Part shown: positions 43,606 through 55,700 of the stretch, in pieces | How positions within the stretch are numbered: the first letter of the stretch is position 1 | Layout of the letters: each line of letters starts with the position of its first letter | Assembly (NCBI GenBank): GCA_013407085.1 | Contig: JACCGJ010000619.1 | Coordinates: 1 to 64,000, forward strand | DNA: 64,000 bases | Source of the DNA: Atriophallophorus winterbourni | Lineage: Eukaryota; Platyhelminthes; Trematoda; Plagiorchiida; Microphallidae | Direction: 5' to 3' | Notes under the pieces: model-generated | Databases searched by the model: none | What the model saw: the letters and a program-made list of their open reading frames with translations, nothing else | What the model was told of the DNA's origin: nothing | Program-made: the position numbers and the translations under genes

Positions 43606-43799
43606 AAACCCTACCTTACTTTCCAGTTATTCGGAAGCAAGAACGTGTGAAAAGTACGAACGGTATACTCGATATCGAAGTGCCGGGTGCTCAACCGCAT
43701 ACCGTCGAAGGAAATCTGGGCGCGTGATTGGCTTTTAGCCACCTTCAGCTCTGTGCAACTTGAACTTGAACTTGAACTTGACCCAGAACATTTGTGATA

Positions 43800-45330
43800 T
43801 GCCCAAATCAGGTACACGTCGCACTCTATACCTTAAGAAACCTTTTTCTTCCCGCTAGAGCAGAAGCAAAGAGAAGAATTTTGTATCATTTTCCACATTT
43901 ATTCGAGGAACTCACAAAAAATATTATTACTTTATCCTTTAAATGTTTCTACGGTAACTAAGACAATGGTCCTTGAAACCACATGGATGTGTTTTCGTGT
44001 AAAATTTAATATTTATGCAAATTTTCATGTATTCAGTTTCATGGTCACCGTTACAAGCATGGTCGAAAGAATGAGATGATTTTCATTTTTATTAATAATA
44101 ACTGGTTATCGTGGTTGTAATAATTCAGTATTGCTTATTTTAATGCTATATTAAAGTAAATCTAGTTCATATTCTAATAACCTTTTCAAGTTACAAATAA
44201 AATGTGTCTCAAAAGCTCATTGGATCTTATTTTGTTGTGATTTCCTGTAATCGAACGTTTTTAACTTCATTCATATCAATGAAGATAAATGTCTAATTTT
44301 ACCATTAATACATTACTGAACCAATAATTCTTAATTTCCTTCTAACAGATAAGTTCAGTTCACTTGACACAATACCGGAATCGGTTGATAAGCCGATTGA
44401 GCGCAGAGAATTTAATTAACGCAATGCTTCTGACGAGCACTCACCACTGCTAAAATTGGTTCTTTTTGTTTTGATATCTTCGATGTACGCAATAGGTTAC
44501 AGCAAGTTCAACTGTTGATATTCGTAGATTTTTATACATGCGTATATTTTTCCAACAGACATTTGTACATCTCGAGGCGCTAAACAGTTGCCATTCTTAG
44601 CCACTGGCCTAAAATAAATGCGGTTATGCTGACTATGCACGTAGACCCGCAAGTTCGGCCCTAGCAGTAGGGTAATTTGCTCAAGTAATTAATATTACTC
44701 TCCTCAAGATACTGGATAAAGTTAATCATGATATGCTCAAACATTCATTGCTGCTGCTAGTATCTTACAAATATCTTATATTCTAAACTACCGACAGCGC
44801 AGCGTTCATCATACAGTATACTGTCAATTTAAAGTTTATAACCATATAATTGAACCTTTGCCAATAATTTTCCACCTATTTTAAAGATGAGCATATAACT
44901 TGATTCAACAAACAATAATTAACTACAACAAGTGTATCAAACTTAAAATTTAAATGCATTTTGGTGCATTTTCGGTGAGTCACCTGATTTCAAATCGACA
45001 TTCTGATATGAAGTTGACTGTAGAGTTGGCTCTCACTAGAGACTAAATTTTGCACTTGGTTTAGTGTTAAAGTTTCATTTGGAACTTATCTAAATCGCTT
45101 TCCGTCTTCGTTTTCATTCTAATCGTAAACGTATACATTCGACTTTCTCGATTTCTAAAATCATCAAGGGCCAAAATTAAGTAGCTTAAATAGCAGTAGC
45201 ACCTTCATAATATTCTTTCATCGTTGTATCCAAAAGGAGAACTCTATCAATATCTCTACTTCAGCTGTTTTTTTGAATGCCACAACCATTTATGATAAGT
45301 ATGAGAACAAAAAGCAAAACCGGTCCCTAA
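43800..45330. other. No gene identified
   Basis: AT-rich sequence with no recognised coding or repeat family. Confidence 0.35.
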
Positions 45331-45339
45331 AAATCTTTG

Positions 45340-46500
45340 CCCGATAGTGTGATGAGTATATCCACTATGTGTCAATACAGCTATGGTGCCACTATCAAGC
45401 TAAACAAGCTATCTAGTATTGTGCCCGCATTTGAAATGCGTTTTGCACCTTTAAGTGCAGTGTTTTGCTGCAGGACATCGACTTATCAAACAGCACTTTA
45501 TTACTTGACAATCAGGCGCTTGAAATTGTAGATCGCTTTAAGTATATCGGTAGTTGTATCAATAATTCTGCATCGTTAGATGACGAGGTATTGGCACGCA
45601 TTTCTATAGCGACCGTAGCATTCCGCAACCTAGGACACCTCTGGCGTCAGAAAGGACTGTCTCTGTTACTCAAGGGTAGAGTCCATAAAGCGACAGTTCG
45701 TACTGTGTTACTGTATGAGTGCGAAACCTGGACCCTACGTAAATAACACTTTCAGCGTCTCCAAATATTTGACAACTGATGTCACTGCAACATTCTAGGA
45801 GTTAGTTGTTACGATCGCATACGCACCAATGCTCTACGAAATAAGTTATTAGGTAGTAATGTTGATATAGAGAAGCAAATCAACCTGCATAGGTTACGCT
45901 GGTTGGGTCATGTTTTACGGATAACGGACCACCGACTTCCGAAACAGATTTTTTTATTGACACCACATTCCGATTGGCGTAAATCTCGGGGTGGCCAAAC
46001 CGTCACATGGCATAAGCAGTCAAAAACCCTTACTAGTAACCTTTCCAAATTCGGCGCAGCGCGTCTTCCAGGCTGGTGTCCCCGCGATCAGATATCGCAA
46101 TGGCTAGTTACGCTTTAGGATATGTCCAAAAACCGTGTTCAATGGCAGTCTTGCACTGAGCATCTTCTTGGAGTGTTTGCTTAACCTTGTATGTTGTCAA
46201 GCGAAATGACGAGAAAAGTTTGTTATGATGCATGACAGTGAAAGCCGCAAGGAAGCTGCCATGCTGATGTCGCTCTACTCGTTCACGAAACTTGTTTGAA
46301 TGCATGTTCCATTCGAGATGTAGGCACCTCTACCCCGTTTGTTTGTGGTTACTCTTCTATAGAATCCGTAGCTATTTAAGTCCCACCCTTTCCCATCTTT
46401 TAGGATTTTACTTTTTCATGGTTGTGTGGCAGTTAAGCATTCGGTACGCGCTACCGGTGTAATGCTGTCTGTGATGATAATGATGATAATGAAACGATAA
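45340..46500 (+). mobile_element. RTE-type LINE, 5'-truncated, with 3' end
   Basis: Plus-strand translation, same frame with a few stops: FAPLSAVFCCRTS, ALEIVDRFKYIGSCINNSAS, FRNLGHLWRQKGLSLLLKGR, VRTVLLYECETWTLRK, then NLHRLRWLGHVLRITDHRLP, SRGGQTVTWHKQSKTL and AARLPGWCPRDQISQWL. This is the C-terminal part of RTE elements (SR2-like in flukes). The 3' UTR ends in a GATGAT/GATAAT short repeat at about 46468-46500, the usual RTE terminus. Its last 300 bases recur inverted at 62694-62983. Confidence 0.85.
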
Positions 46501-46504
46501 TAAA

Positions 46505-47750
46505 AATAATGAATTTTCGATAATAAACAAAGTGATACGATGCATACAAGTTTCCGGCGGTTTTCAATACTATGTGTAATTGAAGCTTACCTCAGTATAC
46601 TTTGGCCAACTGCGCAATGTGCCTCAAACACACGAATACAATGACTAAAAAAGAATGTCACTAACCATGTTTTTTAGACATATCCGCCGATTAGCCAACC
46701 ATTGCAATATTGGATCGTGTGAGATTTCCTGTGCGTAGTTATGCCAAGTTACTAAACGATACATTTAGCTGTTATTCTGTAACAGGTATCCGATAACGCA
46801 CCCTCCTATTGATCGAGATTTAGCTTGCTGACCAAGCTGATATGTACAACACTAATGAACGTTTGTGTGTATAATACACTTTAGAAGGTCTTTTTCTCAG
46901 CTAAGACCAACTAAACGTCTTTATTGCTTTCGCGAATTACTTGAAGTTATTGTGCAAATTTATAGGTTTAATCCTGTTTTCACCCTATAATGCACACATC
47001 CAGAAAGACATCTTTGTAAGATAGACCTTTGAATGTTACCATTAGTCTGGTTTCGCTCACCAACAACACAGAATGCCTGGATGAGATAATGTTGAATAGG
47101 TTAATATTGCACAGAGATGGAATGCATTAGGATATGTGAACCGCATTTTGTCTCTGAAGAACATTAGATATTTATTTTAGTGAAAACGTTGCTTTTACCC
47201 TTAGCCTAAATACAAATCCCTGTCACATGTCTAATTCAAATTAAGTTGCCCACAACGTTTCAGATTAGGAATTTCGAATTTCAAGTTGTTGTTTCCTGCT
47301 AGTTTTATAATGTGTATACAGTTGAAATTATTTGGGAATATCGAAAATTGCAAGTGCACTCAACAGTCATATGGAATTTTGAACAACGCCCCTTGTATGA
47401 TTCAAGAAATTTAGTTCATCAGCGTAATCAGCGCTCATTATGTTTACATGAGTTTGCGGGACAAAATATTTCGAAATTTAAGTAAGTAATAATGAATATT
47501 TACTTCGAGATTACCGTTTCGCTTCTATAATGTCTAAAAGTTAGGCGAAGATTTGATTTGTCACACACATACGACTAATTAGAAAAACTATATGCTGTCA
47601 GTAGGAAATGCCAATGCGATTTGTGAACCGAGTGGTACTTGATAATCTTTATGGTTTGCTCAACAAACGTGGACTACAAAAACGTAGTTCACTATATTTT
47701 AGATCAGATTTTTTCCACAAAATGAAAATCCTTATTCGTTTATTAAGAGC
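46505..47750. other. No gene identified
   Basis: Nothing recognised. Short ORFs only. Confidence 0.35.
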
Positions 47751-47754
47751 ATGG

Positions 47755-47850
47755 TATGTAGGTATGGAAGCACAAGGCAAATCCAGGCTAATTACCACAG
47801 ACTTATAGACAGTACATGAACTGAGATACTGTCAGGTTGCTTAGGCATGG
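47755..47850 (+). repeat. GCCTG-family repeat, diverged
   Basis: ATGTAGGTATGGAAGCACAA, then AATCCAGGC and GAGATACTGTCAGGTTGC. The second mini-hairpin is degraded. Confidence 0.6.
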
Positions 47851-48001
47851 ATGTATAATTGTACAGAAAATATGTACTGCGTGGTTGGCACCGTGAAAAA
47901 TGATTAGTCGCATGTAATCAGCGGTTATACGTTGCATTTTTACTGCTTATATATTGTGGTGCTTACATCCATATCCCACACTGCTTATCTTATTAGGTAT
48001 A

Positions 48002-48070
48002 AGTAAGCTAATACTATTTTAGCTCATTTGCATTCTATGACTGTGCAGCACTTTTTATAACTTCATACGA
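48002..48070 (-). repeat. GCCTG-family repeat, strongly diverged
   Basis: The plus strand has TTTAGCTCATTTGCATTCTA, TGACTGTGCAGCACTTT and TTCATAC, the reverse-complement order of the consensus left part. Confidence 0.5.
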
Positions 48071-48202
48071 CAGCTGGTTAGCAACGCAGCTAAATACGAA
48101 ATCCATGATCTCATCAGACACTGATTTTTGAGGTTATTCTACCAACGATCGCTTTTACCCAATCTGGCACATCACCGGCGAGCAAACTAACTTAAAGTCA
48201 TG

Positions 48203-48260
48203 CGGATCCTGATGAGTGCAAACACCACCAAGCCGGTCGTGATTTATGTGCGATGGAAAT
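48203..48260 (+). ncRNA. Degenerate hammerhead motif (copy D)
   Basis: CUGAUGA at 48209-48215 and stem II strand GUGC with loop AAACA are kept, but the second core box GAAA has become CAAG and stem II is damaged. The 19 bases that form stem I in copy A are missing; CCTGAT repeats at both ends of the lost piece in copy A, pointing to a short-homology deletion. The following GCGATGGAAATGCATG is the family 3' flank. Not expected to cleave. Confidence 0.7.
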
Positions 48261-48264
48261 GCAT

Positions 48265-49700
48265 GAAAACGAGCATTTTAACTTTAGAAATTTCGCCATT
48301 TTATCTTCTCAAATGGACGTAGGACACAAATGATAAAACGTTTTAAATGATTGTAGGTGTTTGGAGATCGGTAGACAAATGAGTATTGGGTGCATATGTG
48401 GCTGGTAAACGCGAATTCGGCTTCTAATACTGATCTGTTCTCTATAACAGAGAATATCTTACAATAACAATGAGAAAATATATGTCACCAGACTTTGATT
48501 TGATTTTACATATTGTTCCGTTCAGTTTGCCCAAGACAGATTACAGCTGAGTTGCTGAAATTGGAAAACCGCTCAATAGCAAACATCAGTTGCACAGACG
48601 GTTGAATGACAGATTTTTTCTGGTTAACAAATAATCATGACTATTCAGACCAATTAATTGACCTGCAGTTGGTCAGGGAAATTAACAAATCTCACTTGTA
48701 GTAAGCCGCTACATACCACTCTAATATCCAATGAGCTTTAATATGAAATAAACTGGAGAATTCAGGCAACGTTTATTCAAACTGTAAAATTCAAATCCAT
48801 ACTTTTCTAGAACGTAGACGTGAACCCGAATATGTTAAATCTCTTATGGGCCCTGAACAGCCTTATTAGTGAATCGTAGCCCCAGTAGCCCATTTCGCAT
48901 AACGAACTATACACTACAAAAGCTGAAGCAGCTTCTCAGTCGTTAGAGCATACTATCGTCGGCCATATAAACCGGTCACGAGTTTTCTGCTTTTCACACG
49001 TTAAAAATTGTTTGCATGCTACCGTGGAGCCAGCTTTATCTTGATTTATTGTGCTTTTGTTAATGCTGATTTGAGTGCCGCTTCCGAAAAATCCGGGCGA
49101 CGAAAACATTTTAAGATAGTTTGTGTTAGCGGTTTAACTGCACGCTATTTTAATAATAGTATATTGTTTGTATATGTATCTCAGTATTCTTGACGCCCTC
49201 TGATTTCAGGCCCGTATTTTTAATTTCCACCAGATAGCACTTGAACTTGGCGAAAACCTAAAACAGTAATAGAATCAATACTTTTTGAAAATCCTATTTT
49301 CTTTTGAACCACTCGAACGTGCAACTGACTAAAACATCTGAAGGTAGCATGATACAATATATATGGCATCAAGAGTTTATTGCTTTTTATTCTAGCCGTC
49401 TAAATAGAGTGTTAATCAACAGTTACTCTTCTGAAACCGAAGGGGAAATTTTCAAACGCACTTTCTTTTCATGCAATCTGCCATCGTTCCAAGCTTACTG
49501 AAATTTACCTCGCTGCCTCAATCTGACCGCATAAAACATTCCGAAACATGCATTAAAGTATAAGTTCATTTGACGCTAGCAACAATAATAATGCATGTTA
49601 CAACGATAGCACACTCCAGACTAATAAAATGAACCCAAAACGATTTCGAGAATCAAACAATCTACAAATTTCATGGAAGCAATGTGGATATTGCGAAATC
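48265..49700. other. Upstream flank of PCCB, no gene identified
   Basis: No recognised coding sequence. The PCCB promoter or an upstream noncoding exon may lie here, but no element could be assigned. Confidence 0.35.
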
Positions 49701-49713
49701 TTTTTACTTTCAG
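49701..49713 (+). promoter_or_regulatory. Splice-acceptor-like site immediately before the PCCB start codon
   Basis: TTTTTACTTTCAG directly abuts ATG. A pyrimidine tract plus AG at this spot means the coding exon is probably joined to an upstream noncoding exon or to a spliced leader; flatworms trans-splice leaders to many mRNAs. Confidence 0.6.
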
Positions 49714-52700
49714 ATGTTAGCCTCGCGATGTCTTCGAGTTTTTCCTGCCTCGCGAATCATTCGTTTACGCAACATATCTGGTTCTGCGAATACTTTGGAA
49801 GTTCGAAAAAAAATTGAAGACACTCGTGAAAAAATTAAAATTGGTGGAGGCCAAAAGCGTATCGATGCTCAGCATAAACGCGGGAAGCTTACGGCTCGTG
49901 AGAGAATCGCTTTGCTAGCGGATCCAGACAGCTTTTTCGAATACGACGCTTTCATGGAACATGACTGTCACGATTTTGGTATGCAAAAACAAATTATCAC
50001 CGGCGACAGTGTCGTTACTGGGCATTGTAAAGTGAATGGTAAAACTGTTTATCTGTTCAGGTACGTCATGATGTGTTAAGTATCTCTACACATTAAAATG
50101 CTGATAATATATAGTGATGCTGTTAAAATCTTATATAAAATACGGTTTTCTGACACAAATGTGCACTTGCAACAGTTGTTCGATGCAAGTAAGGTTTGGG
50201 AGAAAAGCATCCGGGAAGTATTATGGCGGTTAACGCTATTTTAATCTTCCACGTCAATTTCAATTATAACCCACTGTATCTTCATCAAAGTACAATTGTA
50301 GTAGACTGACTACTACAATAACGCCCCAAGAATGTAGGAGAAATCGTACAGGACAATGAAGATTGTATCCCGGTAGCCAAAACGTATACAACGGGACAGA
50401 TGAGCATTCAGGTAGCACGCGTGAACGGATAAGATGTCAATGTCAGTAGTTTTTAAGGTCCGGTAAAATAGTTGTTGCACAGCCCCTTCCGGTCAGAGAC
50501 TTCTGGTTAGGAATTGACAATCGAATGGGCAAAGCGGTGCTGGGTCATTCCAGGTGGGAACGAAATATCTCAGCAACCAGTCACTCCGAAGTCAGCCAAG
50601 GCACTTGATCTGATGGGTCGATCGCCGGTGGTGGTCGAGGTAGGGTACACAAAGAACCGACCCAGACAACGCCGAGTCACGTCTCACATAGGTTGAACGT
50701 GCTGCCGGAGCCGTTTCACATTAAGTGAACGTGCTGCTTGCGCGAATCGCCCGTCTGGCATGGTCTTTGTACGAACCCATTAGGAGCCGATGTAGGCGCA
50801 TCCGTGGCCTGACAACCAAGAACCGGATTCCTCGAAAACACAGTCCATGCTGAGAATTTCCTGCATCCCCAGGGTTGATGGCAAACGGCCTCGCCTGGAG
50901 AAAACTGTGTGACGTGTTGGACGGTGAGTGTTCATGGCTGGTGCTATCGGGTTGATTAGCGAGAAGCATCGGCTGTATGTGGATGGCGTGTGCCACGGTT
51001 GCATCAGTGAAAAGGGTGCATGTGTACCTGAGGGGGTAATTAGAAAAAATGTTACTGTGGTACATGGGCTTAAGGCCACGAACTAGTGATAAAGATGAGG
51101 TACAAAAATGCACGGGAATACGGCAATCGGTATAAACGTGTTAAATATTCCCCACATAATCGGCGAACCTTACGGGCTGCCATTTGGCGCGCCAGGTTTT
51201 TTGCTGGCAGGGTCTGAGTTAGTAGTGTGTGGGTAGTAAGGGTTATCACCGGTGGTGCTGAGGTTGTCCGTCGGTCTTGTGGATTAATCGAATCAACTGT
51301 ATCGTCCATGATCGCCGGTTTGACTCTGTCAATCGAAATAGAGTTATGCCTACTGTCGCGGTCAATCACAAGTGTTTTGAGAACTGCTGAAGTATCCTAA
51401 ACGGTCCGACATACGGAGGTTGAAGAGGTTACTACACTGTCCTTTCGAAGAAAAACAGACTGGCGTGTACCATTTCCGTTGGAACGTGGGATGGTTTGTC
51501 CTGTAGCTGCGGGGTGGTGGGTGGAAACTGCTCATATACTGTCGCAAGCGCGCCACGTAATCTCCATAGGCAATTGGTGATAGCATAGGCTGGGCGACAT
51601 ACTCTTCACATAACGCGATGGTACGAGGACAATCGGAAGGACTTCGGTCCAAATAGTACCCCCATGCGCCATTAGTGCGGCCTCGAGTTGCCTATGCGAT
51701 CGTTACACCATACCATTCGCCGCAGGGTGGCAAGCAGTAGTTCGGTTATGTTAGCAACCCAGTGTAACCAGAAATTTACTGAAGGCTCCATCGAAATGGG
51801 AACCTCGTTCCGTTGTAACAATACCCGGGCAACCGAACTGTGCCCCCCCAACGTTCGAAGAGAGTGCGCAACTGTCTCGAAAGAGCAGTTGTGTAGCGGA
51901 ATGGCCTCGGGGAATCTGGTTAAACGCTCAATGCAGGTTAGGATGTATGTACGGCCACGTGAAGTTGGTAATAGCCCGACTAGATTAACGTGGATGTGAA
52001 AGAAACGCTCATCCGGTTCATCAAAATTCCTACTGGACTGTTGGTTTGTTGGTGGATTTTCTTGCGTTGGCATTCACTGCACGCTTTACTTCATTGTCGA
52101 ACGTCCATAGTGGCTTTCGGCCAGATAAATCTACCCGTAATTCGTGTAACACTAGCACGAACGGAAAAGATGTCAAAGTTATTAGTTTTTAATTTCCGGT
52201 AAAACACAGTTGTTACACACTAAATCGGACGTGGTTTAATTGCAAATATTGAGTGCAAACGAAGACACCATGTTTGTTACAGTACCCAATGAGACTAGTG
52301 ATTCAGCTGCGTTGCTCACGCTTATCAACTCTATCTATAAACACTTGCCGAACAAATCTTTATAATAAATACCCTTCCAAACACCGTTTATACTAACTTC
52401 TGATTGCCATTCCCTGTTTCTCCTGAACTACGTATATTCATGAGGTGGGGATAGTGGGTTTTGTTGTGACGATTCTAGAATTTCTAATATCGATAAAAAG
52501 TCGACACATTGGTCACTGTTACATATTCCTAGAGCCAAAGCTTGAACTTTATCTTATAACCAAAGTAATGTGCTGCTCACATCCCCATCCCTTACACACC
52601 ACTACCGGTTTCAGGCTGTTTGCCATCGTCAGGTGGGGATAGTAAGATCAAGTTCAGTGAGCCTTGAAACAGTGGAAAAGCGGTAAACAAAGCTAAACTT

Positions 52701-55700
52701 GTATGCCACTGTTATATATGGTTCGTACAACGAACGTTTTTGAACAGTGTACATATAACAAACATGACTACAATTACACTCCCGGTATATTTTGTGAAAT
52801 ACTCAAATAGCCTGTGATTCCATGCGATAGGAATGTCGCAAGTTGCTTCCAATTTTTACTGTAATTTTTATTATGACGCGCGGCATTAAGTCAAACGTTA
52901 CGCATTTGTTATATATTATTTTATCTAACCACTCTCTTTGCCAACATTCCTTTTTAACTCAAGCCAAGACTTCACCGTATTCGGCGGTAGCCTGAGCTTA
53001 GTTCACGCGCGCAAGATATGCAAAGTGATGGACCAAGCGATGCTCGTGGGAGCGCCTGTTGTCGGATTGAACGATTCTGGTGGTGCTCGTATACAAGAAG
53101 GTGTTGCTTCGCTGGCTGGGTATGCCGATATTTTTCAAAGGAACGTAAACGCCTCCGGTGTGATTCCCCAGATATCGCTCATTATGGGACCGTGCGCGGG
53201 AGGAGCAGTCTATTCACCAGCTCTTACCGATTTCATTTTTATGGTTCAAGATACGTCGTATTTGTTCATCACGGGCCCAGATGTCGTGAAATCCGTAACA
53301 AACGAGGATGTGACACAGGTGAACTCTCTACCACATTTTTTAGTTTTAACATGTAGTAAGCATGCTCTGGTGACACCATGATGCTAAACAACCAACCAAC
53401 TTCATGAAAGCATTGCTAATTGCCACTTCAAGTATGATCTTAACATTCCGTGGCTGTTGCATGCGTCAAAATATCTAGCCGTATGGAAGCCTTTCTAGCT
53501 CTAGAGATAGATTTTGTATCCAAACTTATTTTCATACCCTAATCAGACGATTTGCGCATATTTTTATCGTGTATACAAATCTTTGGCATTCATCATTCCA
53601 CAGGAAGAACTAGGCGGATCAAAAACGCACTGTTCCGTCTCTGGTGTAGCACATCGCGCGTACACAGATGATGTTGACGCAATTTTGAGTCTACGTGATT
53701 TTCTGACCTATCTACCCTCATCAAATAAGCAGCGAATCCCACCAACTCGCGAGTGCAATGACCCAGTGGATCGTCTGGTGCCAGCTTTAAACACCATCGT
53801 ACCACTCGAGCCAACAAGTGCTTACGACATGTATGAAATCATTTGGGTAAGTTCACCGTGGCCAGTGTTGCTGTTTGTTTACATTCTTATTGCATCCATT
53901 AATCAGGTACGTTGCGGCGACCTTGGTGTGGCATTGGCTGAAAACTGAAGTGTGTCATGCCTCGCTAAATAAAATCAATCGGGTTATGAAATATTGTAGA
54001 TTTTCGCGGGTTCGCCGCGTTTTGTGGAAGCTGCATATCACCAAAGGTGGATAGTTCACTATTCATGTCTATTTCGGATAACTAAATCGGTGAGGAATGT
54101 GGAAAACATGTAAGGAAACGAATTAAAATTTGAAACGCGACTGCACATCAAATCGAAACATTTCCCAAGCTTTTAGATTTCACGCCGCGTGATTACGTGA
54201 TTTCCCACAGGCGGTTGTGTTGATCCTATTAAACCATAGTTTCTTATATCAGAGTGCGCCCAAGCGCACGATGATCCTGAACGTCATGTTCCTATATGAT
54301 GAGTGTAAACAGCACTCAATCAGTTACGCAAAAGCATGCAATTGAAAGCTTGTGTTTGGCCGTATATACATGGGCAATTTGTCCCTCTCAATGAACAGGG
54401 TTAGCTGTGCCAATGTTATGTAAATTCGTTTTGAATCCTTTAGCTTTTCAGAAATCATGAATTCACACATACCCATTTCAAACAAACTACGCTTTTTTTC
54501 AGAACATTGTAGATGAAAGGGAATTTTTCGAAATTATGCCGACATATGCGAAGAACATTATCGTCGGTTTCGCCAGACTCGGAGGCCGAACGGTGGGCAT
54601 CGTGGCGAATCAACCGCGGGTGTCAGCCGGTTGCCTGGACATAAATGCATCCGTCAAAGGCGCTCGATTTGTCCGCTTTTGTGATGCGTTCAACATACCG
54701 CTAGTCACATTGGTCGACGTTCCAGGATTCCTGCCCGGAACCAGTCAAGAGTATGGAGGCATCATCCGTCACGGTGCAAAATTAATCTTCGCTTACGCAG
54801 AAGCCACTGTTCCCAAATTGACTGTGATCACACGGAAATCGTACGGTGGGGCCTACTGTGTGATGAGTTCGAAACACTTGCGTGGAGATATAAACTACGC
54901 GTGGCCAACGGCAGAGGTGAGTTTCAAGTGCGAGTGATGAATTTCTCAACTATGTATTGATGCTTCTTCACAACTTCATAAATGATTCAAACGCATGCGA
55001 ATTAACATATTCGTTACGATGAATGCAAATATGCCTGCAGCACAACCGATCACATAGAGATACAGTGTGTTGTATGACAAGACGATCAGCTCACATTGGT
55101 TGCAGCGACCAACTGAAAACCTGCATCAATGCTAGCGAAAGATTTGTTGATAAAAACATCATGAGACTTAGATTGGCTCGTCAATTTCAACGTTAACATT
55201 GGCTCTCGGTTCGGTTTTGTCTCACGTGACACAAGGGCCTAGAAATCGTAAACAATTTAGATTACTGAGCGGGAGCATTTTTAGATCATATATCACTCAC
55301 ATGATTACGCTAACCTAGACACCCTTGGGTTGAAATTGTATGATGGTTGCTAAACACGTTTAGATTTTACTTAAACCCAGACATAAACTAGAAGTATTTC
55401 AAGGCTCACTGAACCTGATCTTACTGTCTCCACCTGATGACGGCAAACAGCCAGAAACCGGTAGTGGTGTGTAAGGGATGGGGATGTGAGCAACACATTA
55501 CTTTAGAAGTATTACAGTTTCCAAAGTTGCAAAGTTTAAAATGATCTTCACTTGATCATGAATGTTTACAGGTTGCCGTGATGGGCGCAAAAGGCGCCGT
55601 CCAGATTATTTTCCGTGGAAAAGATAATCAAGCGCAAGCCGAGGAGGATTACATTCGAGCTTTTGCGAACCCATTCCCGGCGGCAGTTCGCGGGTACGTG

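Larger units (their letters stand above)
41800..43785 (+). mobile_element. CR1-like non-LTR retrotransposon (copy 7), nearly intact RT and complete 3' end
   Basis: 5'-truncated: begins within the RT. The 3' UTR contains a nested GCCTG-family repeat (43436-43535), the bulged hairpin (43584-43605), a GATTGGCTTTTAGCCACC block shared with 26.6 kb and a terminal hexamer array AACTTG x4 at 43757-43780. Short terminal tandem repeats instead of poly(A) are typical of CR1. Confidence 0.85.
50061..52963 (+). other. PCCB: PCCB intron 1 (2.9 kb)
   Basis: Donor CAG|gtacgt and acceptor ctcaag|CC. It contains an antisense deleted Ty3/gypsy element (50412-52219) and an antisense hammerhead repeat (52597-52638). 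Confidence 0.85.

Noticed and set aside
26421..43610. CTGAC...GAAA around the bulged hairpins as a hammerhead ribozyme
   Set aside because: The first core box would need CUGANGA; these read CTGACCT, and no stem I or NUH site can be placed. Kept only as a conserved hairpin.
48961..48990. AAACCGGTCACGAG as another hammerhead
   Set aside because: No CUGANGA box and no stem II lie upstream at a workable distance.
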